From Pseudomonas citronellolis (GTDB lineage Bacteria; Pseudomonadota; Gammaproteobacteria; Pseudomonadales; Pseudomonadaceae): DNA of 64,000 nt. The notes below the pieces were generated by a model. That model saw nothing but the letters and a program-made list of their open reading frames with translations. It was not told the DNA's origin and did no database searches. How positions within the stretch are numbered: position 1 is the first letter of the stretch; each line of letters opens with the position of its first letter. Of this stretch, positions 63,783-64,000 are shown piece by piece. The stretch is taken from positions 1 through 64,000 of the forward strand of contig NZ_FOLS01000024.1 in NCBI RefSeq assembly GCF_900112375.1, read 5' to 3'. Made by a program: the position numbers and the translations under genes.

Positions 63783-64000
<218 letters not shown>

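Overview
This window is a GC-rich chromosomal segment from a Pseudomonas. Its gene content and order resemble the P. aeruginosa PAO1 stretch from the Hsp70-like/oxaloacetate decarboxylase genes through urease, urea transport, retS, purDH, fis-dusB, accBC, dsbD, gcbA and speA. It ends with fadH-fdnGHI-fdhE-selAB. The PAO1 comparison is from memory. Intergenic repeats that differ from PAO1 suggest a relative such as the nitroreducens/citronellolis group (inference).

Layout. 0-6 kb: the end of an IS3-type transposase, an Hsp70-like protein, an oxaloacetate decarboxylase, two tandem paralogous exported proteins, a DksA-like zinc-finger protein and an orphan Leu/Ile/Val-type binding protein. 6.3-16.7 kb, all on the minus strand: urease structural genes (ureD, ureA, a GNAT acetyltransferase, ureB, ureC) downstream of the urea ABC transporter urtABCDE. 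Both units have sigma-54 -24/-12 promoters with NtrC-like sites upstream, so urea uptake and hydrolysis look nitrogen-controlled. 17-32.6 kb: housekeeping and signalling genes on the minus strand (marC, retS, purD, purH, fis, dusB, a DUF3426 protein, prmA, accC, accB, aroQ, dsbD). 32.7-35.9 kb: a LysR regulator divergent from a polyamine-binding protein and an agmatinase. 36-42.6 kb: the diguanylate cyclase gcbA, a DUF2333 protein, a Nudix hydrolase, yciH and speA (arginine to agmatine). 42.9-53.5 kb: accessory genes (MocR-type regulator, cbpAM, FMN reductase, an epimerase remnant, arylamine N-acetyltransferase, MATE exporter, several small conserved proteins, a higBA toxin-antitoxin pair). 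53.9-64 kb: fadH, then the selenocysteine-dependent formate dehydrogenase-N operon with fdhE, selA and the start of selB. The Sec UGA codon, its SECIS hairpin and two Sec-insertion genes are therefore together.

Intergenic DNA carries at least six families of palindromic repeats. A: REP, GTAGGAGCGAGC/GCTCGCGAA. B: GCTGGAGGCTGAAGGCT hairpins ending in TTTT, found only between 8 and 28.3 kb. C: GTAGGATGGGTTGAGC. D: GGCGTATAACCGC. E: CCCTCTCCCTTCAGGGAGAGGG. F: CATTCCCGCGAACGCGGG. No tRNA, rRNA, CRISPR array or prophage was recognised. The least expected signals are a third copy of a TGTAG-N5-CTACA operator written into the oxaloacetate decarboxylase coding sequence through uncommon synonymous codons, a 13-G tract upstream of marC, and a cluster of three palindromes between the LysR and polyamine-binding genes.
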